Assembly: GCF_000520015.2 (NCBI RefSeq)
Contig: NZ_CP007044.2
Span: 5,270,001 to 5,334,000 of the forward strand
Source: Chania multitudinisentens RB-25
Lineage (GTDB): Bacteria > Pseudomonadota > Gammaproteobacteria > Enterobacterales > Enterobacteriaceae
Length of the DNA stretch: 64,000 bases
Direction of reading: 5' to 3'
Shown: positions 26,671 through 34,816 of the stretch, in pieces
How positions within the stretch are numbered: the first letter of the stretch is position 1
How the letters are laid out: the number at the start of each line of letters is the position of its first letter
Translations under genes and position numbers: made by a program
The notes under the pieces: generated by a model
Database searches by the model: none
Told to the model about the DNA's origin: nothing
The model's input: only the letters and a program-made list of their open reading frames with translations

Positions 26671-27540
26671 ATGGATCAAGCCGGTATCATTCGTGATCTG
26701 CTGAGTTGGCTGGAAAGCCATTTGGACCAACCTTTGTCGCTGGACAACGTGGCGGCAAAAGCAGGCTACTCTAAATGGCATCTGCAACGGATGTTCAAAG
26801 ATATCACCGATAACGCGATTGGTGCCTACATCCGGGCCAGGAGATTATCCAAAGCCGCTGTCGCATTGCGCTTAACCAGCCGCCCTATTCTGGACATTGC
26901 TTTACAGTATCGTTTCGACTCACAGCAAACCTTCACCCGCGCCTTCAAGAAACAATTTGCGCAAACGCCGGCTTTATATCGGCGCGCTGAAGATTGGAAT
27001 GCATCCGGTATCTGTCCACCAATACGCTTGGAAGCCTTTACCCTGCCCCAACCAGAGTTTATCACTCTACCGGAGCAACACCTGATCGGCCTGACGCAAA
27101 GCTACTCCTGTACCCTGGAACAAATCTCTAATTTCCGTAACGAATTGCGTGCGCAATTCTGGCAGCAATATTTGGGTGAGGCAGAAACGCTGCCCCCCGT
27201 GCTGTACGGCTTGCACCATTCACGGCCAAGCCAGGAAAAGGATGACGAGCAGGAAATACTGTACACCACAGCGCTGGAGCTACAGCACGTCCCGGCAGAC
27301 GTTCAGGAAGGCCATCCACTGATACTGCAAGCGGGCGAATACGCCATGTTCAGCTACCAAGGGCCGAGCGCAGGCCTACAGGATTTTATCCTGATGCTGT
27401 ATGGCACCTGTCTGCCAGCGCTTGAACTAACCCGCCGCAAAGGGCACGATATTGAGCGTTTTTACCCGAAAGGTGACCGAAGGCCACCCCAGGCACCGAC
27501 CGAGATCAAGTGCGATTACCTGATCCCAATCCGCCGTTAA
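26671..27540 (+). CDS. rob: AraC/XylS-family regulator Rob
   Basis: Global activator of the MarA/SoxS/Rob regulon (efflux, solvent and antibiotic tolerance). It has 289 residues, as in E. coli. The N-terminal AraC-type double HTH (DLLSWLESHLDQPLSLDNVAAKAGYSKWHLQRMFK ... FKKQFAQTPALYRR; about residues 8-105) is followed by a GyrI-like ligand domain (LYGLHHSRPSQEKDDEQEILYTTALEL). Divergent from creA; its stop codon overlaps the stop of gpmB on the other strand. Confidence 0.97.
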   Translation: MDQAGIIRDLLSWLESHLDQPLSLDNVAAKAGYSKWHLQRMFKDITDNAIGAYIRARRLSKAAVALRLTSRPILDIALQYRFDSQQTFTRAFKKQFAQTPALYRRAEDWNASGICPPIRLEAFTLPQPEFITLPEQHLIGLTQSYSCTLEQISNFRNELRAQFWQQYLGEAETLPPVLYGLHHSRPSQEKDDEQEILYTTALELQHVPADVQEGHPLILQAGEYAMFSYQGPSAGLQDFILMLYGTCLPALELTRRKGHDIERFYPKGDRRPPQAPTEIKCDYLIPIRR

Positions 27541-28184
27541 CGCTGCAACTCGTCTAACGCTGGCATGTCCAAATGCGAAACATCGCCAGCGGTTTCCACC
27601 ACCCAGCCAGAAGCCAACCATGAGCTCTGCTGATAATCCACACGCGACAGAGAGCAGTTACGCAAACGCAGGCGACGTTCTGCATAAGCAGGCAACCCCA
27701 GCACCGTGCTGATTAGGCAACCCAGCGCGATACCGTGGCTGACCAGCAGCGGTTTGCTGCCTTCTGGCAACAGAAGGCAGCTTGCCAGTGCGGCATGTAC
27801 ACGTTTGCCTAATTCGACCATGGATTCACCTTGAGGGATGCGGCCATCAGCAGTACCATCAACCATCTGTTTACGCCACTGTTCTTCCTGCGGTGTCAGG
27901 CTGTCGATCAAGCGTTCTTCCAGAACACCCATGTGTAGTTCACGCAGCCGTGCGTCGTTAATCACGTCACAACCACAGGCATCAGCAATAATTTGCGCGG
28001 TGCGGCGGGTGCGGCCCAGATCGCTGGTAATCACATGCGTAATGCCTTCAAGGCACACGCGTTTGGCAACTCGTTGTGCCTGATATTCACCCTTAGCGGT
28101 TAACGGGCTGTCGGACTGGCCCTGAATGCGACGCGCTGCGTTCCATTCCGTTTCGCCATGGCGAACAAGGTATACCTGTAACAT
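27537..28184 (-). CDS. gpmB: Histidine phosphatase superfamily protein GpmB
   Basis: Phosphoglycerate-mutase-like phosphatase of 215 residues. The catalytic RHG motif is at the N-terminus (LVRHGETEWNAARRIQGQSDSPLT, about residues 7-30). The second His is in PLLVSHGIALGCLI. Despite the name, mutase activity is doubtful for the family, and phosphatase activity is more likely. Convergent with rob; the two TAA stops share a TTAA tetranucleotide. Divergent from yjjX. Confidence 0.94.
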   Translation of the reverse strand: MLQVYLVRHGETEWNAARRIQGQSDSPLTAKGEYQAQRVAKRVCLEGITHVITSDLGRTRRTAQIIADACGCDVINDARLRELHMGVLEERLIDSLTPQEEQWRKQMVDGTADGRIPQGESMVELGKRVHAALASCLLLPEGSKPLLVSHGIALGCLISTVLGLPAYAERRLRLRNCSLSRVDYQQSSWLASGWVVETAGDVSHLDMPALDELQR

Positions 28185-28285
28185 GTTTGTTTTCCGTTAT
28201 ACTGCGTGAAACTTGAGTTTATCAACGCCGGGCAACCACTTGTGCACCTGCCCGCCGTCTTGGACAGAAGGAGACTAACCCCGTT

Positions 28286-28819
28286 ATGTACCATGTTGTC
28301 GCTGCAACTACCAACCCGGCAAAGATTAAGGCTATTCAACTGGCCTTTGAAGATACCTTTGGCGAAGACCAATGCCGTATAGAATCCGTGGACGTCGCCA
28401 GCGGTGTTTCACTGCAACCAATAGGCAATGTCGAAACCCGCACCGGCGCTCGCCAGCGTGTCATGGAAGCACGGCAGGTGCGGCCAGAAGCCGATTTTTG
28501 GGTCGGCGTGGAAGCAGGGATAGAAGAAAATATGACCTTCGCCTGGATGACAATAGAAAACCCGCAAACCCGTGGCGAATCGCGTTCTGCCAGCCTGATG
28601 CTCCCAGAAGCTATTTTACAGGGAATTCGTTCCGGCCGCGAATTGGGCAGTGAAATGGCGAAACTCACCGGTAATACCGAGGTAAAACGCCAAGGAGGAG
28701 CTATCGGCATTTTTACCGATGGCAGGTTAAGCCGCACCAGCGTTTACCATCAGGCACTGCTGCTGGCCCTGGTACCATTTCATAACCCGATTTACCGTAA
28801 CCACGGCAACAATCGGTAG
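28286..28819 (+). CDS. yjjX: Inosine/xanthosine triphosphatase
   Basis: Cytoplasmic NTPase that removes ITP and XTP from the nucleotide pool. It has 177 residues. The N-terminal VVAATTNPAKIKAIQLAF forms the nucleotide loop. ADFWVGVEAGIEENMTFAWMTIEN and GAIGIFTDGRLSRTSVYHQALLLAL are family blocks. The C-terminus carries a short extension (YRNHGNNR) beyond the E. coli end. The spacing from AGGAG to ATG is long (about 12 bases). Confidence 0.94.
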   Translation: MYHVVAATTNPAKIKAIQLAFEDTFGEDQCRIESVDVASGVSLQPIGNVETRTGARQRVMEARQVRPEADFWVGVEAGIEENMTFAWMTIENPQTRGESRSASLMLPEAILQGIRSGRELGSEMAKLTGNTEVKRQGGAIGIFTDGRLSRTSVYHQALLLALVPFHNPIYRNHGNNR

Positions 28820-28951
28820 CCATAGCAATCTAAGAAACAGACAGGGAAATGTGACGCTTGGCCGCCAATGAGCTGGGCGACAAACAACCAGAAATGATTG
28901 CAGCGGCCCATCATAAGAGAACAATCAAGCCGCTTAAAATGACCTGTATGG

Positions 28952-29281
28952 TTATTGTGTATCAGCCAGCAACTGTTGTTCCAGCCACTGTTTCAATAGC
29001 GGGGATGCCATTTTAAGGCTATTCGAACCGCGGGTTATGGTGGCAATCCCTGCCCCCAGTTCATTTTTCAACTCACGCTGGCTCATTTCGCCCCGCATCA
29101 ATTCCTGAATGATCCGCACACGCGTTCCCAGCGCGGTACGTTCATCCGGCGTCAGCAACAGTTGCAGCAAAGGCCGGTGTAAATCCTGATCAAACGAATC
29201 CTGTAACAGTGCCAAAAAGCGCAACCAATCTTCATTACTTTGTTCAGACAGTGCGGGATCGTTAAGTGATAATTGTGTCAT
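28952..29281 (-). CDS. trpR: Trp operon repressor
   Basis: Tryptophan-dependent dimeric repressor. The HTH is MSQRELKNELGAGIATITRGSNSL, and the Trp-binding segment LTPDERTALGTRVRIIQELMRGEM is intact. I choose the ATG at 29279-29281 (MTQLSLNDPALSEQSNEDWLRF), giving 109 residues, close to E. coli (108). A more upstream ATG at 29291-29293 is part of the operator, lies only about 15-20 bases past the predicted transcription start and has no Shine-Dalgarno, whereas GGTGG precedes the chosen start. Confidence 0.94.
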   Translation of the reverse strand: MTQLSLNDPALSEQSNEDWLRFLALLQDSFDQDLHRPLLQLLLTPDERTALGTRVRIIQELMRGEMSQRELKNELGAGIATITRGSNSLKMASPLLKQWLEQQLLADTQ

Positions 29282-29292
29282 GGTAGCCACCA

Positions 29293-29340
29293 TACTATTT
29301 GACTAGTACAGCAGCATACCATATCCCCATTGGGCTTCAA
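29293..29340 (-). promoter_or_regulatory. trpR promoter with TrpR operator
   Basis: On the minus strand: -35 TTGAAG (29335-29340), 16-base spacer, -10 TATGCT (29313-29318). Right after the -10 is the near-palindrome TACTATTTGACTAGTA (29293-29308), which matches the CTAG-type Trp operator. This arrangement indicates autoregulation, as in E. coli trpR. Confidence 0.8.
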
Positions 29341-29363
29341 AACTCAGGCCACGGGCATCAACC

Positions 29364-31292
29364 TCAGTAACGCCTCTGCCATTCAGCATCCGTCAGCACT
29401 TTCGCTGGCCGGTGCATAAAGTGGCGATAAAACGCATCATAAGCCAAAACGTTCTTCACATAAGAACGCGTTTCGGAAAAAGGAATACTTTCCACAAACG
29501 CGACTGCATCAACACGGCCATCGGTGTTGCCCAACCAGGTATTAACCCGTGAAGGCCCCGCGTTATAAGCCGCCGAAGACAGAATACGATTGCGGCCGAA
29601 TTGTTGGTATACCGACTCAAGATAATGGGTACCAATGTTGATATTGGTTTTAGGATCAAACAGTTGGCTCGGGTTGGAATAACCAGGGATGCTATACAGT
29701 TCCACCGTATGTTGAGCCGTACGCGGCATCACCTGCATCAAACCAGAAGCGCCCACTGGCGACTTCGCTTCCGGGTTCCAGGCGCTTTCCTGCCGGGCAA
29801 TCGCCATAGCATAACTTGGCGTAATACCTTTATCCTCGGTGGCACGGTGAAAATCTTGTGCCCAAGCCATTGGGAAACGCTCTTCCAGATGATCCCACAG
29901 CTTAGCGACAATCGTCGCCTGCACACTCAGATCGGCCCATTTCTGCTCGAAAGCATAACGCGCCAACGCTTCCTGCTCCGGGCGGCTGCGGCTGGCAACC
30001 AATGCACTCCACTCACTGCGCGCCAGGTTATCCATATTCCAATACATCAGCTCACGGACACGGGCAATTTCCGGGCTATTCGCCAGCGCTGCGCTGGGTT
30101 TAGCCGCAACGGCCACCGTTACCGGATAAGGAATATTCAGTTTTTGCGCTGCCACCATCGGGTAAAAACCGCGCTCATTCATCAGGCTACGCAGTATCAC
30201 TTCCCCTTCACTACGTTTGCCTTCATCAATCAGTTCACTGGCACGCCAGTAACGCCATTCATCTTTATTGCGCGATTCCTCCGGCAAACGCGCCAGCCAG
30301 GTTTTCAACCCCGGGCGATCGCCAGCTCCCAGCGCCATGCGTACCCGACGCTCCAGCAGCGCTGGGGCTTGGCTGCGCAGGATCACCCGATCGCGCCACT
30401 GAGCCTGCTCAAAAGTGGCATCGTTGCCCATCAAACGCCAGGCCACCGCTTCTTCCAGCTCCAGCTTCTCGCTTTCGCTCATTTTTTGCAGGCGGGCAAG
30501 AGTGGGAATCATCGCCCGGGCTTTTTCCACATCCTGGCGTGCCAGACGGGCGAAAACGATGCTGGTGGCCGAACGGGTGAAATCCGTTGGGCCAACGCTG
30601 CGGGCAAAAGACTCTACCGTGGCGGGATCGTTTTGCAGGCGCACCAGCGCATCCCCCATGGTCTGATAACTGGCTGGCAACTGGCGGTACAGGTAGTTCA
30701 CCAGGCTGCTGTTACCTTCGCTCAGCGCCAGCTTCATACGCGCCAGAGTGTTAAGCGGCGTTTGCTTACCGGCAGCCTGCCAAACACCGAACAGTTTATC
30801 GCAGGAACCCGGCAAGGTTTTGCCACTCAGCCAGATCTCATCCGCCCCACTCCAGGCTACCTGCTGTTCGCCAGTCACCCATTTGGCGTAATAGTAATTA
30901 CAACGCGCCGCCACCGCGTTTGGTGCCTGCGGGCTAAATGCCAACAACGTGCGCCAGTCTTCACGGCGCGCCAATTCATTCACGAAACGGGAAGGCAGTG
31001 ACAGAGCTGGCGGCAATGTTGGATTCTTCTGGAGAAATTGGCTCACCTGAGCAACGCTGGCCGTGCTGAGATCCTGCGTCAACTGGCGATACTCCAGATA
31101 GGAGTACAGCGGATAATCCCGCAGCGTCGGCATCAGTTGCTGCACGACCTCTTGCTGATTGCTATCCCAAGCCTGCTTGATTTGCAGGTAACGCTGGCGC
31201 TGGGCATCCAAAGAATCTGCCAATGCTGCACCAGAAAAGACGCTGATGCACAGGCCTAATGCCAAAAACCGCCATTTGTCCACCTTGACCAT
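29364..31292 (-). CDS. slt: Soluble lytic murein transglycosylase (Slt70)
   Basis: Periplasmic enzyme that cleaves the MurNAc-GlcNAc bond of peptidoglycan, making 1,6-anhydro ends. The start at 31290-31292 (MVKVDKWRFLALGLCISVF), after AGGAAAGAG, gives 642 residues with a signal peptide ending ...GAALA. A long alpha-superhelical U/L domain precedes the C-terminal lysozyme-like domain. The catalytic Glu is residue 502 of the precursor (IARQESAWNPEAKSPVGASGLMQVMP), consistent with Glu478 of mature E. coli Slt70. C-terminal SSAAYNAGPSRV is also typical. Confidence 0.97.
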   Translation of the reverse strand: MVKVDKWRFLALGLCISVFSGAALADSLDAQRQRYLQIKQAWDSNQQEVVQQLMPTLRDYPLYSYLEYRQLTQDLSTASVAQVSQFLQKNPTLPPALSLPSRFVNELARREDWRTLLAFSPQAPNAVAARCNYYYAKWVTGEQQVAWSGADEIWLSGKTLPGSCDKLFGVWQAAGKQTPLNTLARMKLALSEGNSSLVNYLYRQLPASYQTMGDALVRLQNDPATVESFARSVGPTDFTRSATSIVFARLARQDVEKARAMIPTLARLQKMSESEKLELEEAVAWRLMGNDATFEQAQWRDRVILRSQAPALLERRVRMALGAGDRPGLKTWLARLPEESRNKDEWRYWRASELIDEGKRSEGEVILRSLMNERGFYPMVAAQKLNIPYPVTVAVAAKPSAALANSPEIARVRELMYWNMDNLARSEWSALVASRSRPEQEALARYAFEQKWADLSVQATIVAKLWDHLEERFPMAWAQDFHRATEDKGITPSYAMAIARQESAWNPEAKSPVGASGLMQVMPRTAQHTVELYSIPGYSNPSQLFDPKTNINIGTHYLESVYQQFGRNRILSSAAYNAGPSRVNTWLGNTDGRVDAVAFVESIPFSETRSYVKNVLAYDAFYRHFMHRPAKVLTDAEWQRRY

Positions 31293-31848
31293 ACTGACTC
31301 TTTCCTCACTGAGTTGTTTTACTAGGTTGTGTCCCACGGCCTACAGCCGGAAACGCCACCAGGCACCATGCGTTGTCACCACAAACAGATGCCTCCTGAT
31401 ACTTATCATAGACAGTAAAAACCTTTATCCATTCATTACTTTTTCTGCCCAAAAAATTTCACCTTTGAGCAACATCCCTTCGGACCAAAATTTTGATAAC
31501 TCACATGATTATCTAAACTTTTTTCATCACACAATATTTGAGATGTTCTATAGTTTTCTTTGCAGGCACTCTTTTTTTATACATGGAATGATATTGAACA
31601 GACTAGAGAAACAGAAACATTTATGAAACTAATGACAGATACATTATCAATACAATTTTATTATCTCAGATCAAAAAATTAAGTTGTCGATTATTTACTA
31701 TCACGCGGCCAATAGCTTACCCACAAGGTTATTGAAAATTATTAACATTTAAGCCTGCGTGGCAGAAAACAACGGACTTCACCCTGGCAAAAGGATGACC
31801 GACACAAGTGGGAACAGAGATTTAATTTACTTTTAGGAGAGGCGTTAA
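31293..31848. other. AT-rich region between slt and the P-type ATPase
   Basis: 556 bases, clearly richer in A and T than the flanking genes. It must carry the slt promoter on the minus strand and the ATPase promoter on the plus strand. Plus-strand frames in this stretch have no family features. I see no convincing hairpin or known riboswitch fold, though a metal-responsive leader for the ATPase cannot be excluded by eye. Confidence 0.4.
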
Positions 31849-34578
31849 ATGCCAACACATACCCCCAACGAGCACCATGCTCCCATAACACCAGAAAAAG
31901 CATGGTATCAGTATGATATCGAAGAGACTCTTCAGCATTTAAACAGCCGGCCCGAAGGCCTGAGTGAACAGGAAGCCGCTGCACGCCTGGAAAAGTTCGG
32001 TCCGAATGCGCTACCTGAGAAAGCAGGGAAAAGCGCTCTTATGCGCTTTATTGCGCATTTTAACGATGTACTGATTTATATTCTGCTCGCCGCCGCTTTT
32101 CTTAAAGCGATCATGGGCCATTGGATCGATACCATTGTTATTCTCGGCGTGGCGGTGATCAATGCCCTGATCGGTTTCGTGCAGGAAAACAGCGCAGAGA
32201 AATCGCTGAAAGGCATTCGGAATATGCTTTCCAGCCAGGCAATTGTGGTGCGTGACGGTATTAACCATACGGTGAATGCGGAAGATCTGGTGCCCGGTGA
32301 TATGGTGTTGCTGCGCCCCGGTGATAAGATCCCTGCCGACCTGCGGTTATTGGAATCACACAACTTGCAGGTTGAAGAAGCGATCCTGACCGGCGAATCC
32401 ACCGTGGTGTCAAAACAGACCGATGCCATTACCGAAGAAGTGATGATTGGCGATCGCACCAATCTGCTGTTTTCCGGCACCACCATCAGCGCCGGGAATG
32501 CCAAAGGCGTGGTTATCGCTACCGGCGGCCATACCGAACTCGGCCACATCAGCGAGATGATTTCTACTGTTGAAACCCAGCGCACGCCGCTGCTGCAACA
32601 GATGGATCGTCTGGGTAAAGGGATCTTCATCCTGATTCTGGTGATGATGGCGCTGCTGTTCCTGTTTGCCTTCACGCTGCGCGATATGCCGATGAATGAA
32701 CTGCTGCTGGCGCTGATCAGCCTGGCCGTGGCTTCCGTACCGGAAGGTTTACCGGCCATCATCTCGATTATTCTGTCGTTGGGTGTACAGACGATGGCGC
32801 GCAACCGGGCCATTATCCGCAAACTGCCAACGGTAGAAACCCTCGGCTCCATGACGGTAATCTGCTCGGATAAAACCGGTACGCTGACCATGAATGAAAT
32901 GACGGCGAAAAACGTCATCATGGCCGACTATGCCTTCCGCGTAGAAGGGGAAAGTTACCAACCCACCGGGGGCATTTTCTTCACCGACAGCAACAAACAG
33001 GCGCGTGTGCAGGAGATCCCTCCTCTGGCACAGTTTATTACCGCCATCACCCTGTGTAACGACAGCCAGGTGAAACAAGACGACAGCGGCCGCTGGATCA
33101 TCACGGGCAGCCCCACTGAAGGTGCGCTGAAAGTTTTAGCCATGAAGGCAGAACTGGAACTGGGTGAAACCCGCCAACTGGCGAAAATCCCGTTTGATTC
33201 CAGCTACAAATACATGGCTGTTCGCAGCCAGGTTGCAGGGAAAAATCAGGTATTCCTTACCGGCGCTCCTGACGTGCTGTTCTCCTTGTGCGAACTTGAA
33301 CTGACCGATGCCGGCATTAAGCCGTTCCGCCGCGATTATTGGGAAAAAGAGATGTCGCGCTTCGCCGAACAGGGCTTGCGCATGGTGGCTGCGGCCAGCA
33401 AAACCACAGCAGATGGCGACGTAGAGCTGGATCACGGCGATATCCGCCAGCAGATGGTGTTTATCGGCATCGCCGGGGTGATGGATCCACCACGCCCTGA
33501 AGCCGTTGCGGCAATTGCTGAATGCCAGCAAGCGGGGATCCGCGTGAAAATGATTACCGGCGACCACCAGAAAACCGCCATGGCTATCGGTGCCATGCTC
33601 GGTATCGGTAACAGCCAGGACTCCATTACCGGTTCCCAACTGGAACATATGGATGATAAAGCGTTGGCAGAAGCCGCCGTGCATTACGATATCTTTGCCC
33701 GTACCAGCCCAGAACACAAACTGCGTCTGGTGAAGGCGTTGCAGAACAAGAACGAAGTAGTTGGAATGACCGGTGATGGCGTCAACGATGCGCCAGCGCT
33801 GAAACAGGCCGATGTGGGTATCGCCATGGGGATCAAAGGCACCGAGGTCACCAAAGAAGCCGCTGACATGGTGTTGACCGACGATAACTTCGCCACCATT
33901 GCCAGCGCGGTGAAAGAAGGCCGCCGGGTTTATGACAACCTGAAGAAAACCATCCTGTTTGTTCTCCCCACCAACCTGGCACAGGGCTTATTGATCATCA
34001 TCGCCATTCTGGCCGGTGCCATGCTGCCCCTGACGCCAATCCAGATCCTGTGGATGAACATGGCAACGTCCACAACGCTGTCGTTCGGCCTGGCATATGA
34101 ACCTGCCGAAAAAGGCTTGATGCACCGCAAACCCCGCATACCGGGCAGTAACGTTCTGGATCTGCATGCGATCTGGCGTATCGCCTTCGTCGGTATTTTG
34201 ATCGCCATCAGCGCCTTTATACTGGAAGCCTGGATGGCACCACGCGGCTACAGCAGCGAACTCATCCGCACCGTGCTGCTGCAAACGCTGGTGACTGCGC
34301 AATGGGTTTACATGTTCAACTGCCGCACTGCGGACCGCTTCCCGCTGAACCGCCAAGTATTCCTGAACAAAGGTCTGTGGCTGGTGAGTGGTGTGCTGCT
34401 GCTGTTGCAGATGGCAATTATCTATCTGCCGTTCATGAACTCGCTGTTCGGCACTGCCCCGCTGCCGCTGGCTTATTGGGGGATCACACTGCTGATCGGT
34501 ATTGTGTTGTTCCTGATTGTTGAAGTTGAAAAATGGCTCATCGTTCGCCTCAGGGCAGGCCGTAACAAGCTGGCGTAA
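31849..34578 (+). CDS. P-type cation-transporting ATPase (P2 type), unusual cation site
   Basis: 909 residues, inner membrane. Visible blocks: N-terminal cation-ATPase domain (EETLQHLNSRPEGLSEQEAAARLEKFGPN); actuator loop LTGES; M4 motif PEGLP (Glu299); phosphorylation site Asp341 in CSDKTGTLT; nucleotide domain; MITGDHQKTA and MTGDGVNDAPALKQADVGIAMG. The family includes calcium, sodium and magnesium pumps, and the ion cannot be read with certainty. At the positions of SERCA Glu771 and Asp800 this protein has Gln712 (PTNLAQ) and Ser741 (NMATSTT). It lies between slt and ettA, adjacent in E. coli, so it was gained here or lost there. SD AGGAGAG. Confidence 0.9.
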   Translation: MPTHTPNEHHAPITPEKAWYQYDIEETLQHLNSRPEGLSEQEAAARLEKFGPNALPEKAGKSALMRFIAHFNDVLIYILLAAAFLKAIMGHWIDTIVILGVAVINALIGFVQENSAEKSLKGIRNMLSSQAIVVRDGINHTVNAEDLVPGDMVLLRPGDKIPADLRLLESHNLQVEEAILTGESTVVSKQTDAITEEVMIGDRTNLLFSGTTISAGNAKGVVIATGGHTELGHISEMISTVETQRTPLLQQMDRLGKGIFILILVMMALLFLFAFTLRDMPMNELLLALISLAVASVPEGLPAIISIILSLGVQTMARNRAIIRKLPTVETLGSMTVICSDKTGTLTMNEMTAKNVIMADYAFRVEGESYQPTGGIFFTDSNKQARVQEIPPLAQFITAITLCNDSQVKQDDSGRWIITGSPTEGALKVLAMKAELELGETRQLAKIPFDSSYKYMAVRSQVAGKNQVFLTGAPDVLFSLCELELTDAGIKPFRRDYWEKEMSRFAEQGLRMVAAASKTTADGDVELDHGDIRQQMVFIGIAGVMDPPRPEAVAAIAECQQAGIRVKMITGDHQKTAMAIGAMLGIGNSQDSITGSQLEHMDDKALAEAAVHYDIFARTSPEHKLRLVKALQNKNEVVGMTGDGVNDAPALKQADVGIAMGIKGTEVTKEAADMVLTDDNFATIASAVKEGRRVYDNLKKTILFVLPTNLAQGLLIIIAILAGAMLPLTPIQILWMNMATSTTLSFGLAYEPAEKGLMHRKPRIPGSNVLDLHAIWRIAFVGILIAISAFILEAWMAPRGYSSELIRTVLLQTLVTAQWVYMFNCRTADRFPLNRQVFLNKGLWLVSGVLLLLQMAIIYLPFMNSLFGTAPLPLAYWGITLLIGIVLFLIVEVEKWLIVRLRAGRNKLA

Positions 34579-34595
34579 CGCCTTATAATCTGAGC

Positions 34596-34628
34596 AAAAA
34601 CGCCTGGCAAATCCTGCCGGGCGTTTTT
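34596..34628 (+). terminator. Terminator of the P-type ATPase gene
   Basis: Stem AAAAACGCCTGGCA / TGCCGGGCGTTTTT (one G-U pair), 5-base loop, T5 run. It starts 18 bases after the stop codon. Confidence 0.9.
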
Positions 34629-34816
34629 ATTTCCCCGTAAAAAGCCCCTATCTTGCGATCCCACTCACACCTTAAAACACTGCAAACGCCTCTGCCGCAG
34701 CACATTAACGGTTATACTCATCGATCATCGCGAGAGGTCTGGGATCTGTTATTGAAACGGGCTACACTCATGCCGCCAGACATCCTATAAAAACTGATAG
34801 AGAGGCTCGGAGCAAC

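Noticed and set aside
29282..29293. Longer trpR start (MVATMTQL)
   Set aside because: The ATG lies within the operator just after the predicted transcription start and has no Shine-Dalgarno.
29601..31001. 466-codon plus-strand open frame opposite slt
   Set aside because: Shadow of the slt reading frame; amino-acid composition (rich in His, Gln, Arg) is typical of antisense frames in GC-rich genes.
31246..31626. 126-codon plus-strand frame upstream of the P-type ATPase gene
   Set aside because: It begins inside slt on the opposite strand and runs through AT-rich sequence; no conserved features.
31293..31848. Possible metal-sensing riboswitch upstream of the P-type ATPase
   Set aside because: I could not recognise any known Mg or Mn riboswitch core or a proline-rich leader peptide by eye; a covariance-model search would decide.
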